64,000 nucleotides of DNA from an uncultured Pirellulaceae bacterium (GTDB taxonomy: Bacteria; Planctomycetota; Planctomycetia; Pirellulales; Pirellulaceae), in the NCBI GenBank assembly GCA_937967505.1, contig CALCJM010000076.1, positions 19,573-83,572 of the forward strand, written 5' to 3'. Positions 40,301 through 49,029 of the stretch are shown here, one piece after another. Below the pieces are notes generated by a model. It was not told the DNA's origin. It saw only the letters and a list, made by a program, of their open reading frames with translations, and did no database searches. Position 1 is the stretch's first letter; every line of letters begins with the position of its first letter. A program made the position numbers and the translations under genes.

Positions 40301-41311
40301 CAGCCAGTGCTGTATCTGGACCGGCAGAGAATTCTGGATCAGGTCCAACTCACGCCCGAGACGTGTGCCTCGGCACTGAAGTACATCAATCCACTGGCCG
40401 CAGGTGCGACAACAGCTGAAGGAACGTTTTCGATCGACTCCGATGGGGTTCAGGTACCGCTGTATAATCCCTTAAAGATGCGCGCCCGCGCCGCAGTAAC
40501 ACTGCAAAATGTCGTGGTCAGCGCCGGACCAATGGCCCTGCAATTGATCGGGGCGGCGAAACAAATTCAGGCAATCGTTAAGCCGGATAAAGCTGGCGAA
40601 AGTCGCGACTACAACACGTGGCTGGAAATGTCCGATCAAACCGTGCCGGTCACCGTTGAAAACGGACGCATCTACCATGACGGCATTCGGTTTTCGCATG
40701 ACGACATCCAGATCGAAACCACCGGCAGCGTCGGATTGGATCAGTCGGTCGATATGATTGCCCGCATTCCCATCCCCGATGCGTGGCTGACCAGCTCGCC
40801 ATATCTGGCCGGACTGCAAGGGCAGGCCATTTCGATTCCGGTAACCGGTACCATTTCCAAACCGGTACTGGACCGTCGGGCCATCAGGAATTTTTCCGGG
40901 CAACTGGCAAAAGCCGCCGCCGGTAGCGCGATCAATAAAGTGCTGACCGATAAAATTAACCCAAAACTTAACCAGTACCAAAATCAGTTGAACGAAAAAC
41001 TGGGCGGCGAGATCAACAAGGTTCAAAACAAACTGCAGTCGCAGCTGCAGGAAAAACTCCAACAGAATCTGGGCAACCAGTTAAAAGAGAATTTGGGCGG
41101 CGCACTACAGCAACAGGTGCAAAGCAGACTGGGCGGGTTTCTGGGAGGGGGCGGACAGACGCCCGGCCAGACAGCCTCGGGAGCCTCAGCAGGGGCAGGG
41201 CAGGGCACCGGCGGTCGCACAACAGGTTCCGGCGCATCCACCGGGCAGGCGCAGCCCAATCTGGAAAAAGAGCTGATTCGCGGGATTGGCAACCTTTTCA
41301 AGGGCCAATGA
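37319..41311 (+). CDS. AsmA/TamB-like large membrane-anchored protein
   Basis: 1330 residues from the ATG at 37319; the track's longer frame adds 60 unrelated residues. A basic N-terminus (RRQPERSQH) and one membrane helix (YVLLFLSGLILILP) precede a long beta-rich repeat of the AsmA/TamB kind (LKIGSASAGWFQPLTLKNVS). This family bridges the inner and outer membranes and helps transport lipids or outer-membrane proteins. The last 150 residues are a Gln/Asn/Leu-rich helical region (QNQLNEKLGGEINKVQNKLQ) and a Gly/Ala/Thr-rich tail. Partners are not adjacent. Confidence 0.82.
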   Translation: MSRQRDRRQPERSQHANPQSRNQSEYPRRRRWPYVLLFLSGLILILPNALTMMGLEQRAVNLFTGDLNGQLKIGSASAGWFQPLTLKNVSLLDTNQQPVLNIAEVRSSKRLWGFVGNAFGGSISDADFGHFELTQPVLNLQLRHNGSNLEDVLANYLAASTNPATNALPTSPPSMSAPLPRVSVSIVDGAASISSVASAGAWSVDQVNANAQLKTEAEAAISSLQCRVTPFSIDAGGTPIPQGSGNISLIARLDPDQNALLMKSVNVSMQAQSLPLSVLGPLAERFVGPTVVTGNLESQLEASYDLQTSHVQATVGTMHLSDLQFASNGILGADVFHLASANATGKINLSPSTLWADQFQVTSDVGRIQADGQFEIIDVNRLAAGGQLPESSFQMHGNLELARLMQMLPATFHTHQDLQLQSGVARFQIGSQQRQLLVNVDMANLKARRGGQEILWQEPINLSGVLTSDAQGLGLKNVQCKTDFLNIVGNANLRESVFDFKGDLELLTKRIGQFVDLGQMAFGGNLDGRFGWQLRPNAAENSTTSMLQDRPIDVIGSFVVTNPRIAMPGLPDWNQARATIQMEAVLHALSSGQVRIDSGVVNANLGAEQIAVQLAEPIADVASQSDWKFNARATGDAGGYLRHVQNFVDLGPITAGGNLDLTAAVAIHGSKMVLSPLNYTIDRPHFTGFGLSIVDPQVTGAANLQYDLNSGVIDIADTVFSSSAISASGNNLQVIAAENIQVNGDVGLRANVNRVADWLQLSPTDDSVFLFGDAEGTVRLASDAGGIGAQIDMKIVELTAALKAVQPGQHGQPGTTFQVVSQQAKMTPIWTEKQIALSGALKVANDFDTISLNQMQISSNTLSANASGTIGELSGRLLTDLNGLWNPNWEMINALLDVYTGRTVRMKGTGEQPFIVRGPIFENASDGTSVPFVSPGLQASTRVAWAGGDVLNIPIGSGITEVIIDQAVVSTTINPVAFSGGQIQMSPKIDLRSSQPVLYLDRQRILDQVQLTPETCASALKYINPLAAGATTAEGTFSIDSDGVQVPLYNPLKMRARAAVTLQNVVVSAGPMALQLIGAAKQIQAIVKPDKAGESRDYNTWLEMSDQTVPVTVENGRIYHDGIRFSHDDIQIETTGSVGLDQSVDMIARIPIPDAWLTSSPYLAGLQGQAISIPVTGTISKPVLDRRAIRNFSGQLAKAAAGSAINKVLTDKINPKLNQYQNQLNEKLGGEINKVQNKLQSQLQEKLQQNLGNQLKENLGGALQQQVQSRLGGFLGGGGQTPGQTASGASAGAGQGTGGRTTGSGASTGQAQPNLEKELIRGIGNLFKGQ

Positions 41312-41445
41312 CCCTTTCGGGCCACACGTTTGTATATATTATGCAATGGTGGACGGAGTTACCTTCGGTGCATACGAAACCCGGAAACGAACGAAAGTCC
41401 AAGTGACAACTCCCCCGCTACAGTCAACGTAGGTAACATCGTATC

Positions 41446-42183
41446 GTGAAATTTCACTTCCTGGGAACGACGGGTTATCATCCCAACGAACACCGCCAAA
41501 CAGCTTGCATGATGATTCCCGAACTGGGGATCATTTTCGATGCCGGCACCGGAATGTTTCGCGTGCGCGACCTGATTGAAACTTCCACACTGGACATCTT
41601 TCTGTCACACATTCACCTCGATCACTCGATTGGGCTGACCTTTCTCTACGATGTGCTGTACAAAAAATCGGTCGACCGGGTCCGTGTTCACGTCGCGGCC
41701 GAAAAAATCGACAGCATCAAAAATCACCTGTATGCCTCCGACCTGTTCCCGGTTGCTCCCAATTTCGAATTGGTACCATTGGAGGCCTCAGTCACCATCG
41801 GCGCTCACACCGTGGAATCGACCACGCTGAATCACCCGGGAGGCAGCCACGGTTTTCGCCTCAGCGGTGGCCACAAGACACTGGCCTACATCACCGACAC
41901 CACCGCCACACCCGATGCGGCTTACATTGATTTCATCAGGAACGTTGATGTTCTGGTGCACGAATGCTACTTTCCCGATGGCCATGAAGCTCAAGCCAAA
42001 TTGACCGGACACAGTTGCCTGACCCCGGTGGCTCAAGTGGCAGCGGCCGCCGATGCGAAATCGGTCTATCTGGTCCACATCAATCCACTCAATGGGGACA
42101 GCACTCCATTGGATCTGAAATCCGTGAAGAAGATTTGCTCAAAGATCGCTGTGGCAACCGACAGGCTGGCGATCGACATTTGA
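41446..42183 (+). CDS. Metallo-beta-lactamase-fold hydrolase
   Basis: A 245-residue protein with the zinc-binding motif HIHLDHSIG (HxHxDH), a later histidine in TLNHPGGSHGF, the aspartate ITDTTATPD and a final histidine in LVHINPLNG. The arrangement resembles RNase Z- or cyclic phosphodiesterase-type members, but the exoloop needed for tRNA maturation is not seen. Substrate not predictable. Confidence 0.88.
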   Translation: MKFHFLGTTGYHPNEHRQTACMMIPELGIIFDAGTGMFRVRDLIETSTLDIFLSHIHLDHSIGLTFLYDVLYKKSVDRVRVHVAAEKIDSIKNHLYASDLFPVAPNFELVPLEASVTIGAHTVESTTLNHPGGSHGFRLSGGHKTLAYITDTTATPDAAYIDFIRNVDVLVHECYFPDGHEAQAKLTGHSCLTPVAQVAAAADAKSVYLVHINPLNGDSTPLDLKSVKKICSKIAVATDRLAIDI

Positions 42184-42320
42184 GCAGCAGCCTAGAACCT
42201 GCAAGCCCCCGAGCTATGGGAGATGCTTTTCTGCTGCGGCCAAACAACGGTTGAGTAAACTTGATAAACCGGTTATCTGGATAGACTCCTAGCTTCAAGC
42301 AGCGAGCTCGACCGAAAGAT

Positions 42321-42524
42321 CTAACGCGTCACTTCGTTACCCACAACCAAGTTTTGGATATCAGCAAAATCGGCCGCTTCGCGCCGCCGATTCCGATCCA
42401 AATCGGCGGCGATTCGCTCATTTACTCGCCGAATTGTTTCGCCAAGACTTTGCCAATTTTCACTTGGGATGTCCTTTTCCAGATCTTCGATATCCATCCA
42501 TTGGAGTGGTTCGTTTTCAGACAT
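42321..42524 (-). CDS. Small acidic helical protein in the AT-rich island
   Basis: A 67-residue protein (SENEPLQWMDIEDLEKDIP, then LGETIRRVNERIAADLDRNRRREAADFADIQNLV) predicted to be mostly helical. Its ATG overlaps the stop of the upstream gene at 42517-42519 by 8 bases, indicating coupling. It is likely a partner of the cysteine-peptidase-like protein. No family is recognised. Confidence 0.6.
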   Translation of the reverse strand: MSENEPLQWMDIEDLEKDIPSENWQSLGETIRRVNERIAADLDRNRRREAADFADIQNLVVGNEVTR

Positions 42525-44070
42525 TTTTCACCGGTGATCCAAGATTATGGCGATATTGCAGAAATGTACTGTACGAGCTTGCGACAGCATAGTCTATATC
42601 CCTTTTTCCCGTTACTCGTCTATTTCGTGCAATGTATTTGCCAATTCTGATAAAAATTGGCTCCAAATCACTCCTACCTGCAGTGGCGTCCAGCAAAACC
42701 TCCCCAAAGGCCCTATCTTTCGCTCGCAACTCAGCTGACGAAAATTCGATAACCCAAACAAATTTCGGCAGTGACAGGGTTAGATGATACCTTGGGTTTG
42801 GATCTTCGTTTTTTTTCTGAAGTTGCTTCAGCTTAAACTCTTTCAACGAAGCACCAGTTGTCAGGAACGGACGATAAATAAGCGGCCCAACAGAAGGAAT
42901 ATCTGACAATGATTCTTGAATCATGTTGGCAATAGGTTGATCTTCAATAAATTCGGAAATAAAGGATTCGACATCTTGAGGCCTGAGGTATACCTCATCA
43001 GGCAACGGAACGACAATTCCGCGGATCTCTCCGAGTGTTTTCTTGTATTCACCTTTGGAACCAGTTTGCCGAGACATAAATTGGTAAGGGAAATCGTTGT
43101 CGTCCATGACCACATAGCTACCAACAAGTTCTGCAGCGTGAACTGGCTCATTTAAGCTTTTGATTTGCTCATCTACCTCTTGGGGAGTTTTAGAAGTATG
43201 CCCAACAACGCTGACAACATGGCCGCCGAAAGTTGCGATGAGTGGAAATCCTGATTCAATGTACGTATACAAGTTCCTTTCAAAATTTATGAGCTCAGTT
43301 TGGCTTTTTGTTTCTCCGGTCTTCGCAGAAAAAGGATGCGAGCCAAGCCCATGATTTGCCACGATCACCGGATGACAGCCAAAGCGATCCAGAATCTCAG
43401 AGTAATCAGCATAGTTCAATCCATGATGTGGCACCACTCGACCGTTTCGCCTACCGGCCATCTCAATTAGTTCAAACGGAAGGTGCTTCCTGTAAAGTTT
43501 AAATTTGGTAGATAGATAACGGCATACTGCCCACATAGTTACATGCGCACAGACGGTAGATTCGCTGTTCTGAGAGCGAAAAGGATAGCCTCGTACTTCA
43601 TATACCTGCCCACCAATGCGGCTTCTGAAAGTCGTACCTAAAAGATGTACGTTGCTAGGATCATGGCCAAGTTTAACTGGATCCAAAACCGTTCTTCCAA
43701 TGCATCGGGTTAACAAAGGTTCAATTACCGAGCTTCCAAGATAGTCCTGTTGCGCACCCACCAGCAAAATTTGGCTGAGCGTAAGTTCTTTGCGAAAAAA
43801 GTGGAGTCGAACACACATGCTGGTTCGCTCACGGAATTTCCTCCCGTAGAAATGTCGGTGCAGGCTCCGAAAGTCCTCACAAACATATGGTTTCTCAACT
43901 AGCACGGTCCTGACATGCTCATCAAGACCGCTACGCAACCCATCAATCCCCCATTGTGTCAGAAAGTCATCTGTTTCGTGTTTAACGTCTTTCCAAGACT
44001 GCTCTAGATTCTGTTGATCTATATCAAAGACAGAAAACTTGACATTATCGTAAGCAGGTAGTTCAGCCAT
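42517..44070 (-). CDS. Putative papain-like (C39-type) cysteine peptidase protein
   Basis: 517 residues from the ATG at 44070 (a TTG 9 bases upstream is alternative). A helical N-terminal part (about 1-150) precedes a core with a candidate catalytic cysteine in STVCAHVTMWAV (Cys174). A histidine follows in GGHVVSVVGH (His284 or His291), then Asp/Asn residues in VVMDDNDF (about 323-326), the order expected for papain-like peptidases. The C-terminal 150 residues form a separate region. I recall this architecture in bacterial conflict-type proteins but cannot name it. Coding sequence is AT-richer than neighbours. It is divergent from the alpha/beta hydrolase at 44182. Confidence 0.7.
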   Translation of the reverse strand: MAELPAYDNVKFSVFDIDQQNLEQSWKDVKHETDDFLTQWGIDGLRSGLDEHVRTVLVEKPYVCEDFRSLHRHFYGRKFRERTSMCVRLHFFRKELTLSQILLVGAQQDYLGSSVIEPLLTRCIGRTVLDPVKLGHDPSNVHLLGTTFRSRIGGQVYEVRGYPFRSQNSESTVCAHVTMWAVCRYLSTKFKLYRKHLPFELIEMAGRRNGRVVPHHGLNYADYSEILDRFGCHPVIVANHGLGSHPFSAKTGETKSQTELINFERNLYTYIESGFPLIATFGGHVVSVVGHTSKTPQEVDEQIKSLNEPVHAAELVGSYVVMDDNDFPYQFMSRQTGSKGEYKKTLGEIRGIVVPLPDEVYLRPQDVESFISEFIEDQPIANMIQESLSDIPSVGPLIYRPFLTTGASLKEFKLKQLQKKNEDPNPRYHLTLSLPKFVWVIEFSSAELRAKDRAFGEVLLDATAGRSDLEPIFIRIGKYIARNRRVTGKRDIDYAVASSYSTFLQYRHNLGSPVKNV

Positions 44071-44118
44071 ACTTTTCAAGATCCATAGAAAAGAGAAAAC
44101 AAGACCTTGGCTCGCTAG

Positions 44119-44146
44119 TTGGCACCGCGACTTCCCCGGTTACAAT
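44119..44146 (+). promoter_or_regulatory. Promoter of the alpha/beta hydrolase gene
   Basis: TTGGCA (44119-44124), 16 bases, TACAAT (44141-44146), 35 bases before the ATG at 44182. This argues against the in-frame TTG at 44119 as the start. It sits in the 111-base divergent intergenic gap. Confidence 0.7.
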
Positions 44147-44181
44147 GCAACCGAGAGTTATGGTTACATACAGGAACTAGG

Positions 44182-45639
44182 ATGTACACAGATTTCGAAC
44201 TTTCGTTCAGGCAAAGTGGAGGCTGGCTGAGCTTTTTTTTAGTTGAAGGAGGTCAAACCCGTGCCAGTGGCAGACAAAAACTCTCCGTGATCGAGCCGTT
44301 GCTACAGAGCGCTCTTGCTGCCGAAGCAAGTATAGCGGATGTTATGCAACAGTGGATAACAGTTGGTGAGAAAACGCTGGGGAACGAGATGTTTTCCATC
44401 ATTCTCGCCCGATCGCCAGCTCGCCTAACGGTTTGTGTTGATTCATCTATAGATGATTCTATTTATGACTTGTTCCGGATGACCCCGTGGGAACAAGTGA
44501 TACTGCACTTTGCCGAGAACTCCGAAGCCAAACAATCCCTTCTTGCAGACGAACAAAGCGTCATCCTGAAAGACGTTCGCGTCGCGGTAGAGTCTGGTAG
44601 CACAGGCGAATCGATAGGGGCGATAGAAAGTGTACCCTCAGAACTCGATTTTTATTCTGAAATGGATGACCACGATGCGACTGGAACAACATTCCCCGTC
44701 TGGTTTGGAACTAATAGAGAAATTGAGCAGAGTGGCGGCCAATTAGTCGGTTCGGCATCACAGCAAGATCTGGCTACTTGTAAGTTTGGGAAATGCCTCA
44801 TCCACATTCCTAAATCGCATCGACGCGGTGAATTGGCATCACCTTGGTATCGCCCCCGCTCTGGATTGACAGCCCTTGAAATATCGAGCGGTGAACTGAT
44901 TAAACAGGTCGATTTTTGCGACTCTATAAAGAAAGAAATTCAAGCGGTAGATGATAGCACACAAGAACATTTGTTGTTCATACACGGGTTCAACAACTCC
45001 TTCATCGACGCCATACTTCGTGCCGGACAGATCGGTTACGATATTGGAATTAATGGAGCAACGATCGCATTTTGCTGGCCAAGTCATAAGTGTTTCTCCT
45101 ATTTATCAAGCTATGTTGGTGACGGTGAACGAATCTCGGCCTGTGCTGCATCTCTTAAAAAAATGTTTCGCACCCTAGAAGGTTTATCGGGCCGTCTCCA
45201 CATTATTGCTCACAGCATGGGCAATCGTGCTCTATTAGCCGCTTGGAAAGATGCCTTTGACCAGAACAGTTTGCTAAGACTAGGGCAAGTGATTTTCGCA
45301 GCACCGGATGTATTCCAAACCACCTTTCGCGACAATTTCACAGGAATCGAGGAATTTTGCGAGCGAGCGACTCTTTACGCAAATCGACGAGACAAAGCAC
45401 TTGGGCTGGCCCGATTGTTGAGCAAAACACCAAGAGCCGGTTTGTTGCCCCCCGCAATGAAACTTGAGGGAGTTGATACCGTCGAATCGCCGTTCAACGG
45501 TGATTTATTGGGGCATACTTATTTTGCGAAAGCAATCCCAGTTCTCGAAGACATTGCAACTATGATTGAGAAAAATCTCTCACCAGAAAACCGCGGGCTT
45601 ACCTTTGGGGAGTCCGGGGTTTGGACGTTCGAGGAGTAG
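44182..45639 (+). CDS. DUF900-like alpha/beta hydrolase with an N-terminal domain
   Basis: 485 residues from the ATG at 44182, preceded by AGGA. Residues 1-165 form an unrecognised N-terminal domain. The DUF900-type alpha/beta hydrolase follows: FPVWFGTNREIE, the oxyanion-loop segment LLFIHGFNNSF, the nucleophile in IAHSMGNRAL (Ser345), the acid in FAAPDVFQ and a C-terminal histidine in GDLLGHTYF. The catalytic triad looks complete. It is the sole forward-strand gene of the island and ends 16 bases before the convergent glutathione peroxidase. Substrate unknown; members may be esterases or lipases. Confidence 0.85.
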   Translation: MYTDFELSFRQSGGWLSFFLVEGGQTRASGRQKLSVIEPLLQSALAAEASIADVMQQWITVGEKTLGNEMFSIILARSPARLTVCVDSSIDDSIYDLFRMTPWEQVILHFAENSEAKQSLLADEQSVILKDVRVAVESGSTGESIGAIESVPSELDFYSEMDDHDATGTTFPVWFGTNREIEQSGGQLVGSASQQDLATCKFGKCLIHIPKSHRRGELASPWYRPRSGLTALEISSGELIKQVDFCDSIKKEIQAVDDSTQEHLLFIHGFNNSFIDAILRAGQIGYDIGINGATIAFCWPSHKCFSYLSSYVGDGERISACAASLKKMFRTLEGLSGRLHIIAHSMGNRALLAAWKDAFDQNSLLRLGQVIFAAPDVFQTTFRDNFTGIEEFCERATLYANRRDKALGLARLLSKTPRAGLLPPAMKLEGVDTVESPFNGDLLGHTYFAKAIPVLEDIATMIEKNLSPENRGLTFGESGVWTFEE

Positions 45640-45655
45640 CAGTCAATCTAATCTT

Positions 45656-46417
45656 CTATCGGCCCTCAACTGGTTCCGGTTCGACAACCGGCGCTTCTTT
45701 GGCCAGCTGCGTTTCCAACAACGACACAAATTCCTGGTCGGTTGGTGACACGCGCGAGGAGAATCTGCCGACGGCCTTTCCGTCGCGCCCAATCACAAAT
45801 TTTTCAAAATTCCAACTGACATCGCCTTTGCCCTTGGGCTGCAGGTCGAGTTTACACAACGCGCCATACAGCGCATTGCGATCGTCACCGTTGACATCCG
45901 ATTTGGCAAACAGATCGAACGTCACACCAAAACGGGTTTGGCAAAATTTGACAATCTCTTTTTCACCGGCTGGCTCCTGCCCACCAAACTGGTTGCAAGG
46001 GAACCCCAACACCACCAATCCCTGTTCATGGTGCGACTGATGAATTTTTTCCAATTGCTTATACTGTCGGGTGAACCCGCACTTGCTGGCAGTATTGACC
46101 ACCACGATGACTTTTCCCTTGTAAACCGACAGGTCAACCTCGGATCCGTCAATCGCCTTCATTTTGACATCCAACAAATCTCCGCCGCCGGTTGCCGAAA
46201 CCGGGGATGTGGCAGATGCGGACTTGGCAGACGAACCGGTCGTGATTTTGGCCGAAGGCTGATTGCCGTCGGCAACTGGGAGTTTGGTGAGGGTCGGTTC
46301 TTGGGCCATCAAAGATGCTCCGTTGTTTGTTCCGTCAATCAGGTCGATCGAATTAATCATTGCCATCATCCCGATGGTGAGAACACAAAAATTGCCAGGT
46401 TTTAGAATCTGTTTCAT
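45656..46417 (-). CDS. Glutathione peroxidase (cysteine type) with N-terminal extension
   Basis: A 253-residue peroxide-reducing enzyme. Residues about 95-240 are the GPx domain: NTASKCGFT with cysteine where selenocysteine occurs in animals, GFPCNQFGGQEP with the conserved Gln, and SWNFEKF with the Trp-Asn pair. The N-terminal 90 residues have a hydrophobic segment (about 8-28) and a Ser/Ala/Thr-rich linker, so it is probably exported or membrane-anchored. The tail is a proline/glutamate repeat (VVEPEPVEGR). Confidence 0.92.
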   Translation of the reverse strand: MKQILKPGNFCVLTIGMMAMINSIDLIDGTNNGASLMAQEPTLTKLPVADGNQPSAKITTGSSAKSASATSPVSATGGGDLLDVKMKAIDGSEVDLSVYKGKVIVVVNTASKCGFTRQYKQLEKIHQSHHEQGLVVLGFPCNQFGGQEPAGEKEIVKFCQTRFGVTFDLFAKSDVNGDDRNALYGALCKLDLQPKGKGDVSWNFEKFVIGRDGKAVGRFSSRVSPTDQEFVSLLETQLAKEAPVVEPEPVEGR

Positions 46418-46462
46418 CGTTTTTCAGCGGATTTGCACAAATTTGGACAGGTCATTCTCGGT

Positions 46463-47695
46463 TTAAACTCTCTCGGCTGCCCAAAGTTTCACAATTTCCA
46501 GTCCAACTTCCGCGGCCTGCACCATTTCCTCCAGACATGCCCATTCCAGCGGGCTATGAATGTTGTGCTGGCCCGAAGAAAGATTGGGAGTCGGCAATCC
46601 AAGCTCCGTTAGCCGGGCCCCATCGGTCCCGCCACGAATGATCGTTTTTTCCACCTCGCACCCCAGCAATTGATGAGCCTTCACCGCAAAATCAGCGGCA
46701 CGCGGCTCCCTGACTAACCCCTCACCCATATTCCGGTATTGCGGACGGATCTCTACGGTCGCCGTCGATCCGGGAAAGGCCTCACTGGTCGCGTCGGCGT
46801 GTTCTATCAGCAACGTCGCGTACCTCTTCAGATTGGCGGTCTCAAAGTCACGTAATAGGATCCTGATCGTGGCCTCCGCCACATCTCCCTGTATCTGGTA
46901 GGGATGCAGAAACCCATCGCGCCCCTCGGTTTGTTCCGGGGAAAGCTCTGATGGCAGCGCGGCAACGAATTGACCGGCCGCCCGAATGGCGCTGACCATA
47001 CGCCCCTTACCGATCGAGGGATGAATATTGATCCCCTTGATCGTCACAATTGCCAGGTCCGCTGAAAACGTCTCCGTGTCCACCATCCCGGATCCACCAC
47101 CATCGAAATTGTAACAGGCCGTTGCATTGACTTTCGCAATGTCCACGTGATCTACGCCTCGTCCAACCTCTTCGTCACAAGTAAACAGCACACGCACCGG
47201 ACCGTGGGGGATTTCCGGGTGTTCCATCAGGAAACAGGCCATTTCCATAATAATCGCAACCCCCGCTTTGTCGTCACCGCCCAGCAAGGTTGTACCGTCG
47301 GTGGTGATGATCGTTTTTCCTCTGGCCTGTAAAAGTTCCGGGCAGGTCGCCGAAGTGATCACACACGACGGGTCACCGGAGAGCGTAATATCCTTTCCAT
47401 CGAAATCTTCAATCACGTTTGGTTTGACATCTTTACCATTGGCATCGGGCGACGTGTCAACATGCGAATTGAAAGCGATTGTCGGAGCGTCGGTCGTGGC
47501 TGGAACAGTGCCCATGACAATTCCATATTGATCTTGGGCAACATCCTCCAACCCCATCTCCCGGAGTTGATCAACCAGCAGTTTACCCATTTCCAGTTGT
47601 CCGGGACTGCTGGGCACTGCGTCGGTCTGTTCAACTGCCGTGGTGTCAATTTTGACGTATTGGAGGAAACGTTCTAACAGGCGGTCTTTGTTCAT
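46463..47695 (-). CDS. pepT: Peptidase T (aminotripeptidase)
   Basis: A 410-residue M20-family di-zinc tripeptidase. Metal-binding and catalytic segments are visible: AFNSHVDTSPD, LGGDDKAGV, FTCDEEVGRG, FDGGGSG and RGGTDGARL. The length matches PepT. The gene lies 45 bases upstream of glutathione peroxidase on the same strand. Confidence 0.95.
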   Translation of the reverse strand: MNKDRLLERFLQYVKIDTTAVEQTDAVPSSPGQLEMGKLLVDQLREMGLEDVAQDQYGIVMGTVPATTDAPTIAFNSHVDTSPDANGKDVKPNVIEDFDGKDITLSGDPSCVITSATCPELLQARGKTIITTDGTTLLGGDDKAGVAIIMEMACFLMEHPEIPHGPVRVLFTCDEEVGRGVDHVDIAKVNATACYNFDGGGSGMVDTETFSADLAIVTIKGINIHPSIGKGRMVSAIRAAGQFVAALPSELSPEQTEGRDGFLHPYQIQGDVAEATIRILLRDFETANLKRYATLLIEHADATSEAFPGSTATVEIRPQYRNMGEGLVREPRAADFAVKAHQLLGCEVEKTIIRGGTDGARLTELGLPTPNLSSGQHNIHSPLEWACLEEMVQAAEVGLEIVKLWAAERV

Positions 47696-47743
47696 CGTAC
47701 TATGCTTATCGTTGTGTCACTTCAGTATCCGCATGGATCACCA

Positions 47744-48715
47744 TCATACCGCCGGAGATTCCAGCAACCAGATCCAGCCAGTCAACAATAGCGGCGTTAG
47801 CAACAGGCTGGCCAGCGACGTCGCCAAACAAACCTGGACTGCCACCGCCGGTTTACCATCGTAGTGCCTAGCCAGTACGACAGGAAAAATAGCGCAGGGC
47901 ATTGCTGCCTGGATTTGCAAAATCTTTCTCAACTCCGGCGAACCCCCCGTCGCTCCAATGGCGATCGCAAACGCAATCAACAGCAACGGCAACACGCTGA
48001 ACCGCAACAACACCGACAGACCAATCACCTGGTAGTCTGGTCGCCACGCTTCCCGTTCAATGACCCCAAACAGTGTCGCCCCCACCAAAATCAAACTCAT
48101 TGGTATCGAACACATGCCCACCATATCGATAACCCGAGTGAGTGCCTCCGGAAATAACAGATACAACCCGGTCACGTTAAGCATCAATCCCAACGCAATC
48201 GCGACCGCAGGAGGATTAATCAGCCGCTTCCAGGCCCCCGAAACAGAGCCGCTGATCACCATGATACCGACCGTCCAGAGTGCAGTTTCGATTCCCAGAT
48301 TGTGGACGAACAACACGCCCAGAATCCGGTCGCTATCGGCTGAGGGAAAAATACTCTCGATCAACGGGATCGGAATGAAACCGTAATTCTGTAGCGCCGT
48401 CGCCAAAGCAAACGTGCTCAGCCCGCGCGAGGCATCGATTCGGCTGAACTTCCCGATTCCGTAGCACACGAGGAACGACAGCACCACCGTCAGCAGGCCT
48501 GTCCCGAATGCCAGCACCACCACCGACGGCTGTTGCAACGATGGATTACCGGGAACCTTAGAAAGAATGAAGCAGGGAAACAAAATATAGATCACCAGCT
48601 GCATCAGACTTGTCTCTGATTCATCGCTGATCATTTTAATCCTGCGCGCCACACATCCGATGCCAACAATCAAAAACACCACAATGGTACTGGCAAGGAT
48701 GCTCTCGAAAGTCAT
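47744..48715 (-). CDS. AEC-family transporter (auxin efflux carrier-like permease)
   Basis: A 323-residue membrane protein with about ten helices in two inverted halves. Helix-breaking segments typical of the family (for example GLMLNVTGLYLL and the CSIPMSLILVGATLFG stretch) are present. It lies 48 bases upstream of pepT on the same strand. Substrates of bacterial members are mostly unproven. Confidence 0.88.
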   Translation of the reverse strand: MTFESILASTIVVFLIVGIGCVARRIKMISDESETSLMQLVIYILFPCFILSKVPGNPSLQQPSVVVLAFGTGLLTVVLSFLVCYGIGKFSRIDASRGLSTFALATALQNYGFIPIPLIESIFPSADSDRILGVLFVHNLGIETALWTVGIMVISGSVSGAWKRLINPPAVAIALGLMLNVTGLYLLFPEALTRVIDMVGMCSIPMSLILVGATLFGVIEREAWRPDYQVIGLSVLLRFSVLPLLLIAFAIAIGATGGSPELRKILQIQAAMPCAIFPVVLARHYDGKPAVAVQVCLATSLASLLLTPLLLTGWIWLLESPAV

Positions 48716-49029
48716 GGGGGCGTGGTCCTGGTGCGCTTCAATGGCAAAGTCTCAAAACCGGCCCGGATGGCGGTCAGGCTGCGGATTATATCTCTGTTTC
48801 CTCATATCGAGTAGCACGCTAAAAAAGAGAGATGAAAACCCAAGTCCTGAATAAGATGTCTTTGGACTTCTGATTGCTGAAATACCGAAGAGCGTCCGGA
48901 ACGAACCTCAACCGGACAGACATAAAATTCGGACGGCGATGAGCCTGCCGATTCGTCAATCCGGCAGGAACCTGAACGCCGGGACTTCAGCATAAATTAA
49001 CCACTATTCCACAGCCCGAGCACCACCCC

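Noticed and set aside
44119..44181. TTG start for the alpha/beta hydrolase
   Set aside because: The TTG is part of the -35 box of a good promoter; the ATG at 44182 has AGGA before it.
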